Source: Frateuria_A sp051900415
GTDB taxonomy: Bacteria > Pseudomonadota > Gammaproteobacteria > Xanthomonadales > Rhodanobacteraceae
Direction: 5' to 3'
DNA length: 64,000 nucleotides
NCBI RefSeq assembly: GCF_051900415.1
Contig: NZ_JBHZGL010000009.1
Span: 1 to 64,000, forward strand
The notes beneath the pieces were generated by a model, which did no database searches, was not told where the DNA came from, and saw only the letters and a list, made by a program, of their open reading frames with translations. Every line of letters starts with the position of its first letter. Within the stretch, counting starts at the first letter, position 1. Below are positions 37,829 to 46,158 of the stretch, in pieces. A program made the position numbers and the translations under genes.

Positions 37829-38785
37829 TCAGGGACCGGGCAGGTTGAAGCCGCGGACGATGCGGATGCGCCCGGACGAATCGGGCTCGACCAACGCCAG
37901 CAGGCGGCCATCGGGTGCGAAGGCGGCACTGCGGCCCAGGTCCAGGCGGCCTGGCCAGGGAATCTGCTGGCCCTGCGCCACGGCGAGCGCCTGGGACGCA
38001 TCCAGCGCAAGAACCGGCAGGTCTGCCAGGCCGGCCGACAGTGGCAGCAATAGCCGGTCCAGTGCCGCCTCGCCTTGCCCTGCGGCCTGTTCCAGTTCCG
38101 CAAGGGTGATCATGGTCGGCTCGCGGAACGGCTCGACCCACATCCGGCGCAGCGAGGTCAGGTGCGCCCCGCAGCCGAGTCGCTCGCCAAGGTCCACCGC
38201 CAGGCTGCGGATGTAGGTACCCGAGCCGCATTCGACCATGAGCTTCAATCGGTCGCCCCCGTGCGCCAAAAGCTCCAGGCGGTGGATTTCGACCTCGCGG
38301 GGCGGCACGTCCACCGCTTCGCCGCGGCGGGCTTTCACATACAGCGGCTCGCCGCCCTGCTTGAGCGCCGAATACGCCGGCGGTACCTGCGTGATGCGCC
38401 CGCGCAGCGTGGCCAGGGCCTGTTCGATCATCGCCGCGTCCAACGCCGGCACCGGCCGCTTTTGGACGACTTCGCCTTCCAGGTCGGCCGTGGTCGTCGT
38501 GAGGCCCAGTCGGCATTCGGCCAGATACGCCTTGCGCGAGCCCAGCAACATACCGGCGATCTTGGTGCCTTCGCCGAAACACAACGGCAGCAGGCCGGTC
38601 GCCAGCGGATCGAGCGCCCCCGTGTGGCCGCCCTTGGCGGCGCGCAGCAACCGGCGCGCGGCCTGCAATGCCTGGTTGGAGCTCAGCCCCAGCGGCTTGT
38701 CGAGCAGCAGGATGCCGTGCAGGTCGCGAGATGGAGGGGCGGAGTCCCGGCGTGAACCCCGCCGATTACGACTCGCTTTCGCCAT
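37829..38785 (-). CDS. truB: tRNA pseudouridine(55) synthase
   Basis: Makes pseudouridine 55 in the T loop of tRNAs. The 318-residue protein has catalytic Asp59 in GGHTGALDPLATGLLPLC, the KAYLAECRLGLTTTTADLEG loop, PPAYSALKQGGEPLYVKARRG and a C-terminal PUA-like region. Its start overlaps the rbfA stop by 20 bases. A 217-bp gap separates it from rpsO. Confidence 0.97.
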   Translation of the reverse strand: MAKASRNRRGSRRDSAPPSRDLHGILLLDKPLGLSSNQALQAARRLLRAAKGGHTGALDPLATGLLPLCFGEGTKIAGMLLGSRKAYLAECRLGLTTTTADLEGEVVQKRPVPALDAAMIEQALATLRGRITQVPPAYSALKQGGEPLYVKARRGEAVDVPPREVEIHRLELLAHGGDRLKLMVECGSGTYIRSLAVDLGERLGCGAHLTSLRRMWVEPFREPTMITLAELEQAAGQGEAALDRLLLPLSAGLADLPVLALDASQALAVAQGQQIPWPGRLDLGRSAAFAPDGRLLALVEPDSSGRIRIVRGFNLPGP

Positions 38786-39146
38786 CGCTCTTTGGCTGGA
38801 TGTCGCCCGAATCGCGCAGCAAACGCTCGATCCGCTCGCTCTTGTCGACCGAATCGTCGTACTTGAAGCGCAGCTCCGGCACGCGCCGCAGGCGCATGCT
38901 GCGCGAGAGCGTGCGACGGAACTCGATCGCCAGTTCGTTGAGCGCCTTGACTGCTTCCTTGGCGCGCTCCGCCTGCAAGGCAGTCACCCATACGGAGGCA
39001 AAGTCGAGGTCTCGGGTGACTTCGACGTCGGACACGCTGACCGAAGGCAACGCGTGGTCGCGCACGGCAGCGTGCACCAGCAGGCCAAGCTCACGGCGGA
39101 GCTCGGCGCCTACGCGGTCGGTGCGTTTGAAGTCGCGTGAGGGCAT
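38766..39146 (-). CDS. rbfA: 30S ribosome-binding factor A
   Basis: Late 30S maturation and cold-adaptation factor that binds near 16S helix 1. The 126-residue protein has a KH-like core (RTDRVGAELRRELGLLVHAAVRD, VSVSDVEVTRDLDFASVWVTAL) and a VPELRFKYDDSVDKSERIERLL segment typical of RbfA. The ATG at 39146 gives the usual length; the upstream frame passes through a repeat element. Confidence 0.95.
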   Translation of the reverse strand: MPSRDFKRTDRVGAELRRELGLLVHAAVRDHALPSVSVSDVEVTRDLDFASVWVTALQAERAKEAVKALNELAIEFRRTLSRSMRLRRVPELRFKYDDSVDKSERIERLLRDSGDIQPKSDGESES

Positions 39147-39171
39147 CAGAAACTCCGAAGAGGAAAACCCT

Positions 39172-39282
39172 TCTCCCCACGGGAAAAGGTGCCCCGAAGG
39201 GCGGATGAGGGTTTGGGCACGCGCGGAATCCAAGCAGTCACGAACCCTCACCCCAGCCCCTCTCCCGAGGGGAGAGGGGCTC
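39172..39282. repeat. Repeat element between infB and rbfA
   Basis: The 142-bp gap contains a hairpin CCCCTCTCCC-GAG-GGGAGAGGGG-like dyad at 39257-39279 and flanking CCCTCACCCCAG and GATGAGGGTTT, which are members of the same family as the repeats at 1-427 and 25837-25954. Here it lies inside an essential operon, transcribed and able to fold in the message. Confidence 0.75.
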
Positions 39283-39288
39283 GAGCAA

Positions 39289-42036
39289 TTACAGCGTGCG
39301 GGCCACTTCGATGCGCTCGAAGCATTCGATCTGGTCGCCGACCTTGACGTCGTTGTACTGCTTCACGGCGATACCGCATTCCATGCCGTTGCGCACTTCG
39401 TCGACCAGTTCCTTGAAGCGCCGCAGCGATTCCAGTTCGCCCTGGAAGATCACCGTGTTGTCGCGCAGCACGCGGATCGGCTTGTTCCGCTTGACCGTGC
39501 CCTCGGTGATCATGCAGCCGGCCACCGCGCCGAACTTGGAGCTGCGGAAGACCTCGCGCACCTGTGCGATGCCGATGATTTCCTCGCGCACTTCCATGCC
39601 CAGCAGACCCGAAGCGGCCTGCTTCACCTGGTCGATCACGTCATAGATGATCGAGAAGTAGCGGACATCCAGGCCGGCAGTGTCGATCACCTTGCGGGCA
39701 GAGGCGTCGGCACGGACATTGAAGCCGATGACCAGCGCCTTCGACGCGGCCGCGAGCGTTGCGTCGGACTCGGTGATACCACCGACGCCGGCGGCAATGA
39801 CGTTGACCTTCACGTTCTCGTTGCCGATCTGGCTGAGCGAGTCGCGCAGCGCCTGCACCGAACCCTGCACGTCGGCCTTGACCAGGATGTTGAGCGTCTG
39901 CTGCTCGTTGCCCTGGCCCATCTGCGCCATGATGTCCTCGAGGCGGTTGGCCTTGCTGACCATGCGCGTCTCGCGGCGCTTCTGCTGGCGCTCGGCCGCC
40001 ACCTCGCGCGCCAGGCGCTCGTCAGCCACCACCACAAAGTCGTCGCCGGCTTCCGGCACGCCGGAGAGGCCCAGGACCTGCACCGGGATCGACGGACCGG
40101 CTTCCTGCACGGTCTTGCCGGTCTCGTCGACCAGCGCGCGCATGCGACCGTATTCCACGCCACAGACCACGAAGTCGCCACGCTTCAACGTACCCTGCTG
40201 CACCAGCACGGTGGCGACCGGACCGCGACCCTTGTCCAGGCTGGACTCGATCACCACGCCGGTAGCGGGGCCATCGTGCACGGCGGTGAGTTCCATCACC
40301 TCGGCCTGCACCGACACCGCGTCAAGCAGGTCATCGATACCCATGCCGGTCTTGGCCGACACGGGGATGAAGGGCGTGTCACCACCCCACTCTTCCGGGA
40401 TGACTTCCAGGTTGCCCAGGCCCTGCTTGACGTGGTCCGGATTGGCGTCGGACTTGTCCATCTTGTTGAGCGCCACGATCAGCGGCACCTTGGCGGCGCG
40501 CGCGTGCTGCACGGCCTCGGCCGTCTGCGGCATGACGCCGTCGTCGGCGGCCACCACCAGCACCACGATGTCGGTGGACTGGGCGCCGCGGGCACGCATG
40601 GCGGTGAACGCCGCGTGGCCGGGGGTGTCGAGGAAGGTGATCACGCCCTTGGGCGTATCCACGTGATACGCGCCGATGTGCTGCGTGATGCCGCCGGCCT
40701 CGCCCGCCGCCACCTTCGTGCGACGGATGTAGTCCAGCAGCGAGGTCTTGCCGTGGTCGACGTGGCCCATGATGGTGACGACCGGCGGCCGCGCGGACTT
40801 CTCGCCCTCGAGCTCGGCATTCTGGGTATGCGCGGCCAGTGCGGCCTCGGCGTTGTTCTCGTTCGCCTCGACCGGGGTATGGCCGAGCTCCTCGACCACC
40901 AGCGTGGCGGTGTCGCGGTCGATGGTCTGGTTGATGGTGGCCATCACGCCCATCTTGAAGAGCGCCTTGACCACTTCCGAACCCTTGACCGCCATCTTCT
41001 GCGCCAGATCGGCGACGACGTTGGCCTCGCCAACCGCAACCTCGCGCACGACCGGTGCCGTCGGACGGGAGAACCCGTGCGGACCGGAAGCCGCGCCACT
41101 ACCGCCCCGCGACACGTCCCTTCCACCCTTGCCCGGCTTGCCGCGCTTGCTGGAACGGCGCGCGCGATCGGCATCGGACAGGTGCAGTTCGCCGCCGGCG
41201 AAGCGCTTGCCCCCCGGGCCCTCGTCACGGTCACGACCGTAGCGGGTCTTGGCGCCGCGGCTGTCCGCCGGCGCGGGGGCCGGGGCCGGCGCGGGGGCCG
41301 GCGCTGCGACAACGACCTTCTTCTCGCGCTTACGCGGTTCGTGGATGCGCGGCACGATCATGCCGAACGCACTGTGATCGGTCACACCGGTGGACGATGC
41401 CGGTGCCGGTGCCGAAGCGGGAGCCTTTGCCGGTTCGGCCACGGGCGCCTCGGCGGCTTCGGCCACCGGCTCCTCTACCGCCTCGCTCGTCGCGGTGGCT
41501 GCTGCCTGCTCGGCGGCTACGCGCTGGGCCTCCTCGGCCTGGCGCTGCTGTTCTTCCTGCGCACGGAGGGCTTCTTCCTGGCGACGCTGTTCGGCCTCCA
41601 GGCGCTCACGCTCCTCGTGCTCGCGCTGCTGCTGCGACTCGGCCAGCTTGCGTGCGGCCTCCTCGCGCTCGGGCTCGGCACTGGCTTCCTCGGCGATCAC
41701 GCTGCGCTTGACGTAGGTGCGCTTGGCGCGCACTTCCACGTTGACCGTCTTGGCGCTGCTGGCGGCACCGCGCCCGCCCGGCGTGGCAACCTTGAGCTCG
41801 CTGACCTTGCGGCGCTTGAGGGTGATCTGGCGCGGGGCGCTGTCCTCCACCTCGGCGGTGGCGTCGCTCTTGCCGTGCGTGCGGCGCAGGAAACCCAGCA
41901 GTTTCACCTTCTCGGTGCTGCTGATGACCTGCTCCGGATCGGAGAAATTCATGCCCGCCTCACCCAGCTGCCCGAGCAGCTTGGTGACCGGCATGCCCAG
42001 CACCTGGGCCAGTTGTTTGATCGTTACATCCGACAT
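39289..42036 (-). CDS. infB: Translation initiation factor IF-2
   Basis: GTPase that brings fMet-tRNA to the 30S subunit. The 915-residue protein has an N-terminal IF2N domain (VTIKQLAQVLGMPVTKLLGQL), a long charged coiled region rich in Glu/Ala/Arg, then the G domain from about 420 with GHVDHGKTS, DTPGHAAF and NKMD, followed by domains II-IV. ATG at 42036 with GGAGAAAG upstream. Downstream of nusA by 130 bp. Confidence 0.97.
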   Translation of the reverse strand: MSDVTIKQLAQVLGMPVTKLLGQLGEAGMNFSDPEQVISSTEKVKLLGFLRRTHGKSDATAEVEDSAPRQITLKRRKVSELKVATPGGRGAASSAKTVNVEVRAKRTYVKRSVIAEEASAEPEREEAARKLAESQQQREHEERERLEAEQRRQEEALRAQEEQQRQAEEAQRVAAEQAAATATSEAVEEPVAEAAEAPVAEPAKAPASAPAPASSTGVTDHSAFGMIVPRIHEPRKREKKVVVAAPAPAPAPAPAPADSRGAKTRYGRDRDEGPGGKRFAGGELHLSDADRARRSSKRGKPGKGGRDVSRGGSGAASGPHGFSRPTAPVVREVAVGEANVVADLAQKMAVKGSEVVKALFKMGVMATINQTIDRDTATLVVEELGHTPVEANENNAEAALAAHTQNAELEGEKSARPPVVTIMGHVDHGKTSLLDYIRRTKVAAGEAGGITQHIGAYHVDTPKGVITFLDTPGHAAFTAMRARGAQSTDIVVLVVAADDGVMPQTAEAVQHARAAKVPLIVALNKMDKSDANPDHVKQGLGNLEVIPEEWGGDTPFIPVSAKTGMGIDDLLDAVSVQAEVMELTAVHDGPATGVVIESSLDKGRGPVATVLVQQGTLKRGDFVVCGVEYGRMRALVDETGKTVQEAGPSIPVQVLGLSGVPEAGDDFVVVADERLAREVAAERQQKRRETRMVSKANRLEDIMAQMGQGNEQQTLNILVKADVQGSVQALRDSLSQIGNENVKVNVIAAGVGGITESDATLAAASKALVIGFNVRADASARKVIDTAGLDVRYFSIIYDVIDQVKQAASGLLGMEVREEIIGIAQVREVFRSSKFGAVAGCMITEGTVKRNKPIRVLRDNTVIFQGELESLRRFKELVDEVRNGMECGIAVKQYNDVKVGDQIECFERIEVARTL

Positions 42037-42166
42037 CGTGTTCTTTCTCCGCCGTTCCCGCGCTTATCGTCCGTGCGGCCCCAAGCCTGCACGTCCACCT
42101 CCATCCATGGTGGAAGACCCGCAGGTCCTCCTCGGCGCGCCCTTCCAAAGGCGCCGCCGTCCGCGG

Positions 42167-43666
42167 TTAGCCGCCCTTCTCCAGTCGCTCGATCATCGGT
42201 GCGCGGGCCGCCATGATCAATGCCGCGGCGCGCTCCTCGTCCATGCCCTCGATGTCGATCAGGTCGTCGACCGCAAGGTCGGCCAAGTCGTCCACCGTAC
42301 TGATTTCACGTGCAGCCAACGCATAGGCGGTGGCTTCGTCCATGCCCGGCAGGCCGAGCAGTTCCTCGGTCGGCTCGGCAATGCCCTCTTCGACGGCCAG
42401 CGCCTCGGTGAGCAGCGCATCACGGGCGCGGGCGCGAAGCTCCTCGACGATATCTTCGTCGAAACCTTCGACAGCCAGCAGCTCGGCGCTGGGCACGTAG
42501 GCGATTTCCTCGACGCTGGAGAAGCCTTCCTGCACCAGGATGTTGGCGATCTCCTCGTCCACTTCCAGCTTGTCCATGAACAGCTGGCGCGCGGCCTGCT
42601 GTTCGGATTCGCTCTTGGCGGTGACCTGATCCTGGGTCATCACGTTGAGCTGCCAGCCGGTCAGCTTGCTGGCCAGGCGCACGTTCTGGCCACCGCGGCC
42701 GATCGCCTGGGACAGCTTGTCCTCGGCCACCGCGATGTCCATCGAGTGCTTTTCCTCGTCCATGATGATGGACTGCACTTCGGCCGGCGCCATCGCGTTG
42801 ATCACGAACTGCGCCTGGTTGTCGTGCCACAGGATGATGTCGACGCGCTCGCCGTTGAGCTCGTTCGATACCGCCTGCACGCGCGAACCGCGCATGCCGA
42901 TGCAGGCACCGATGGGATCGGTGCGCGCGTCGTGCGCGATCACCGCGATCTTGGCGCGGTCGCCCGGATCGCGGGCGCAGCCCTTGATCTCGACCAGGCC
43001 CTGGCCCACTTCCGGCACCTCGAGCTTGAACAGCTCGATCATGAATTCCGGCGCGGCGCGCGAAACGAACAGCTGCGGCCCGCGCACTTCCGAGCGCACC
43101 TCGTAGAGGTAGCCGCGCACGCGGTCGCCGACGCGCGCCGACTCGCGCGGAATGGTCCTGTCGCGCGGGATGAAGGCCTCGGCGTTGCCGCCCAGGTCCA
43201 GGTAGACGTTGCCGCGCTCGACGCGCTTGACGATGCCGGTGATCAGCTCGCCGATGCGATCCTTGTAGGCGTCGACCACCTGCTGGCGCTCGGCCTCGCG
43301 CACGCGCTGCACGATCACCTGCTTGGCGGCCTGCGCGGCGATGCGGCCGAATTCGGCGTTCTCGATCTGCTGCTCGATGTAGTCGCCGACCTGGGAATCG
43401 TCCTTTTCGTCCAGCGCGTCCATCAGGCGCAGCTGGTGGAACGGCGATTCCATCTCGCCGTCGTCGGCGATGACTTCCCAGCGGCGGAAGGTCTCGTAGT
43501 CGCCGCTCTGGCGGTCGATCGCCACGCGGATATCCGGATCCTCTTCCGGATAGCGCTTCTTCGCCGCCGAAGCCAGCGCGGCCTCCATCGCCTCGAAGAT
43601 CACCTCGCGCGGCACGCCCTTTTCATTGGCGACCGCATCGACGACCAGCAACAGTTCTTTGCTCAT
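42167..43666 (-). CDS. nusA: Transcription termination/antitermination factor NusA
   Basis: RNA polymerase-binding elongation factor. The 499-residue protein has an N-terminal RNAP-binding domain (MSKELLLVVDAVANEKGVPREVIFEAMEAAL in two parts), S1 (ITGIVKRVERGNVYLDLGG), KH domains (GACIGMRGSRVQAVSNEL; AIGRGGQNVRLASKLTG), and two acidic C-terminal helix-hairpin-helix repeats as in gammaproteobacteria. The ATG at 43666 fits the family; the longer frame has only spacer sequence. Confidence 0.97.
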   Translation of the reverse strand: MSKELLLVVDAVANEKGVPREVIFEAMEAALASAAKKRYPEEDPDIRVAIDRQSGDYETFRRWEVIADDGEMESPFHQLRLMDALDEKDDSQVGDYIEQQIENAEFGRIAAQAAKQVIVQRVREAERQQVVDAYKDRIGELITGIVKRVERGNVYLDLGGNAEAFIPRDRTIPRESARVGDRVRGYLYEVRSEVRGPQLFVSRAAPEFMIELFKLEVPEVGQGLVEIKGCARDPGDRAKIAVIAHDARTDPIGACIGMRGSRVQAVSNELNGERVDIILWHDNQAQFVINAMAPAEVQSIIMDEEKHSMDIAVAEDKLSQAIGRGGQNVRLASKLTGWQLNVMTQDQVTAKSESEQQAARQLFMDKLEVDEEIANILVQEGFSSVEEIAYVPSAELLAVEGFDEDIVEELRARARDALLTEALAVEEGIAEPTEELLGLPGMDEATAYALAAREISTVDDLADLAVDDLIDIEGMDEERAAALIMAARAPMIERLEKGG

Positions 43667-43699
43667 TGCAGCAACCTCGGTATTTGTGCGTCCATCCAT

Positions 43700-43735
43700 G
43701 GCCGCGAGGATCAAGAAGCGGCCTTCCATGGCCGC
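43700..43735 (-). promoter_or_regulatory. Alternative hairpin elements before nusA
   Basis: Three copies of the same 6-base arm lie in the 100-bp rimP-nusA gap: GGCCGC at 43700-43705, GCGGCC at 43718-43723 and GGCCGC at 43730-43735. The middle arm can pair with either outer arm, giving two mutually exclusive hairpins about 35-70 bases before the nusA ATG. A regulatory role is speculative. Confidence 0.4.
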
Positions 43736-43766
43736 ACTCTCAAATTTCTTCCGGCTTCGCTGGTGC

Positions 43767-44297
43767 TTATTCGCCGGTCTTCTTTGCAGATTTTTTGCCA
43801 CCCGGCTTGGGCTGCGGCACGTAGCCGAGCGCTGCCCAGTCCGGCACCACCCGCGCGCTTTCCACGTCGGCGTGGTCGAATTCGAACGTCTTGCCCTCGG
43901 CCTCGAAGGTCAGCTTGTCGCCATCGACCGCGGCCAGCTTCCCGCGCAGGCGGCGGCGGCCCTCGATCGGCGCCTTGAGCAGCACCTTCACTTCCTGTCC
44001 GATGACCTTGCCGAACTGCGCCGCGGTGAACAGCGGGCGGTCGATCCCCGGCGAGGACACTTCGAGCACGTAATGACCCGGGATCGGATCGTCGACGTCC
44101 AGCATCGCCGACAGCTCGCGACTGGCCGCCTCGCAATCGTCCAGCGTGACCTCGCGACCCTCGGCGTGGTCCAGCACGTCCAGATAAACGCGCAGCGTAC
44201 TCTGCCCCTGCGACGGGGAGAATTCCACACCGAGGCATTCCAGGCCCAGATCGGCCAGGACGTCGGTGAAGCGTTGTGCCAGTGCCTGTGTATCCAT
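43767..44297 (-). CDS. rimP: Ribosome maturation factor RimP
   Basis: 30S assembly factor. The 176-residue protein shows the family features LECLGVEFSPSQGQSTLRVYLD, LDDCEAASRELSAMLDVDDPIPGHYVLEVSSPGIDRPLF in two runs, and a C-terminal SH3-like part with a Lys-rich tail (PGGKKSAKKTGE). ATG at 44297 chosen by family N-terminus. First gene of the rimP-nusA-infB-rbfA-truB-rpsO-pnp cluster, just downstream of the tRNA-fMet terminator; its own promoter should lie in 44298-44446 but I cannot call it. Confidence 0.94.
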   Translation of the reverse strand: MDTQALAQRFTDVLADLGLECLGVEFSPSQGQSTLRVYLDVLDHAEGREVTLDDCEAASRELSAMLDVDDPIPGHYVLEVSSPGIDRPLFTAAQFGKVIGQEVKVLLKAPIEGRRRLRGKLAAVDGDKLTFEAEGKTFEFDHADVESARVVPDWAALGYVPQPKPGGKKSAKKTGE

Positions 44298-44446
44298 AGT
44301 CGTCGTTCGTGTGCTCCAGAAACAAAAAATGGGCGCATGCGGCCCATTCCTCCACCTCGACGATGTGCCGACTCGTCCAGGCTCTTTCCGGCAGCGCATC
44401 GGACACCTTAGCGTTACGAACACTGCGACGCATCCTTGCGCCCAAC

Positions 44447-44469
44447 AAAAAAGCCTCACGAGGAGGCTT
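44447..44469 (-). terminator. Intrinsic terminator after tRNA-fMet
   Basis: AAGCCTC-ACGAG-GAGGCTT forms a 7-bp stem; on the minus strand it is followed by TTTTTT (44452-44447). It lies 20 bp past the tRNA 3' end, separating it from rimP. Confidence 0.88.
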
Positions 44470-44488
44470 TCTTGTTCTAAGAAAGATC

Positions 44489-44565
44489 TGGTAGCGGGGG
44501 CAGGATTCGAACCTGCGACCTTCGGGTTATGAGCCCGACGAGCTGCCAGACTGCTCCACCCCGCA
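44489..44565 (-). tRNA. tRNA-fMet (initiator, anticodon CAT)
   Basis: A 77-base tRNA with encoded CCA. The acceptor stem pairs at 2-71 through 7-66, but positions 1 and 72 (T and T) do not pair; the anticodon stem is TCGGG/CCCGA with three consecutive G-C pairs next to the loop CTCATAA; the T arm is GCAGG-TTCGAAT-CCTGC. The unpaired 1-72 end and GGG/CCC pairs mark the initiator rather than elongator tRNA-Met. It lies between nuoN and rimP. Confidence 0.96.
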
Positions 44566-44636
44566 TCAGAGTCCGCAAACTATAGCGGCATGGCCGATTT
44601 CTTGCAAGCTTTTTGACACCAATCACGGACAATTTT

Positions 44637-44698
44637 GTAGAAGCGCTCCTGTTCCGCGAACGGGTGCATGACGGTCGCGCACAGGGTGCGCTCCTATG
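44637..44698. repeat. REP-like inverted repeat downstream of nuoN
   Basis: Right arm GTCGCGCACAGGGTGCGCTCC (44674-44694) and an imperfect left arm AAGCGCTCCTGTTCCGCGAAC (44641-44661) form a palindromic element of the same family as 6900-6957. It lies directly after the nuoN stop and could protect the 3' end of the nuo message. Confidence 0.65.
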
Positions 44699-44702
44699 AC
44701 GA

Positions 44703-46142
44703 TCAGCTGGCGAACGCCGCGCGGCACCAGCCCAGCAGCGGACCCCAGTACAGGCCCAGCGCCAGCAGCACCAATGCGTTGAGCGACAGCACCGTGCGCA
44801 GCACGCCGTCCGCCTGCGGGCGCACTTCCAGACCCTCGGCCGGCTTGTCGAAGTACATGACCTTGACCACGCGCAGGTAGTAGTACAGGCCGATGATGGC
44901 GAACACCACGCCGACGAGCGCCAGCCACATCATGCCCGCGTCGATCGCCGCCTTGAGCACCAGCAACTTGGCAAAGAAGCCGAACAGCGGCGGCACGCCC
45001 GCCAGCGAGAACATCGCCAGCATCATCAGGAACGCCATCCACGGCGAACGCTGGTTGAGGCCCTTGAAATCGTCGATCTCCTCGCACTCGAAACCGGCAC
45101 GCGCCAGCGCCAGGATCACGCCGAAGGCCGCGGTGCTCATCAGCGCGTAGCAGATGGCGTAGAACATCGCCGCCGCGTAGCCCTCGGGACCGGCGTTGAC
45201 CAGGCCCAGCAGCAGGAAGCCCATGTGCGAGATGGTCGAATAGGCCAGCAGGCGCTTCAAGTTGGTCTGCACGATGGCGACCAGGTTGCCGATCGCCAGC
45301 GAGACGACTGCCAGCACGGCCAGCATCATCTGCCACTGCCCCGCCATGCCGCCCATGCCCGACTCGAGCAGGCGATAGGCCATGCCGAAGGCGGCGATCT
45401 TCGAGGTCGAGGCGACGAACGTGGTGACCGAGGTCGGCGCGCCCTGGTAGACGTCCGGGATCCACATGTGGAACGGCGCCACGCCCAGCTTGAAGCTGAT
45501 GCCGACGATCATGAAGATCAGGCCGAACACCATCAGGTTGGACATGCCCGCGTGCACCACCGCGCCGTGCAGCTGCGCCAGCGCCAGCGTGCCGGTGGCG
45601 CCGTAGACCATCGACATGCCGTACAGCAACATGCCCGAGGACAACGCACCCAGCACGAAGTACTTGATCGCTGCCTCGGAGGAAAGCTGCGAGTCGCGGT
45701 TGAGCGCCACCAGGCCGTACGAGCACAGCGTCAGCAGTTCCAGCCCCAGGTAGATCATCACCAGGTTGCCGGCCGACACCAGCAGCATGGCGCCGATGGT
45801 GGCGAAGATCATCAGCGTGTAGAACTCGCCCTGGAACAGCTTGCGGTCCTGCATGTACGGGCGCGAGAACACGAAGATCAGCCCCGTGCACAGCAGCGCG
45901 AAGACCTTGAGGATCTCGGCGGCCTGGTCGCGCACGAACATGCCGCCGAAGGCGGTCACCGCCACGTCCGGCTGGCCCGCCACCACCAGGTAGATGCCCA
46001 CCAGCACAACCAGGATCGAAACCCAGTGCAGGATGTTGCGCTGCTCGGGCTTCATCCAGGCGTCCAGCAGCAACAGGAGGCACGCCGCCGCCACCAGATA
46101 GAACTCCGGCAGCATGATCATGATGTCGTTGAGATTCGGCAT
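44703..46142 (-). CDS. nuoN: NADH-quinone oxidoreductase subunit N
   Basis: Antiporter-like proton-pumping subunit of complex I, about 14 membrane helices over 479 residues. Key marks: LELLTLCSYGLVAL with the conserved Glu, the KYFVLGALSSGMLLYGMSM segment with the key Lys, and the FKLGVAPFHMWIPDVYQGAP motif. Last gene of the nuoA-N operon, 16 bp after nuoM. Confidence 0.96.
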   Translation of the reverse strand: MPNLNDIMIMLPEFYLVAAACLLLLLDAWMKPEQRNILHWVSILVVLVGIYLVVAGQPDVAVTAFGGMFVRDQAAEILKVFALLCTGLIFVFSRPYMQDRKLFQGEFYTLMIFATIGAMLLVSAGNLVMIYLGLELLTLCSYGLVALNRDSQLSSEAAIKYFVLGALSSGMLLYGMSMVYGATGTLALAQLHGAVVHAGMSNLMVFGLIFMIVGISFKLGVAPFHMWIPDVYQGAPTSVTTFVASTSKIAAFGMAYRLLESGMGGMAGQWQMMLAVLAVVSLAIGNLVAIVQTNLKRLLAYSTISHMGFLLLGLVNAGPEGYAAAMFYAICYALMSTAAFGVILALARAGFECEEIDDFKGLNQRSPWMAFLMMLAMFSLAGVPPLFGFFAKLLVLKAAIDAGMMWLALVGVVFAIIGLYYYLRVVKVMYFDKPAEGLEVRPQADGVLRTVLSLNALVLLALGLYWGPLLGWCRAAFAS

Positions 46143-46158
46143 TAGCGTGTGATCCCGC

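Noticed and set aside
37829..38785. Terminator between truB and rpsO
   Set aside because: The dyad near 37750-37785 has no T-run; rpsO appears to have its own promoter but read-through from truB cannot be excluded.
38668..42216. A 1182-codon antisense frame over rbfA and infB
   Set aside because: It crosses several genes with clear family motifs and has no recognisable domain.
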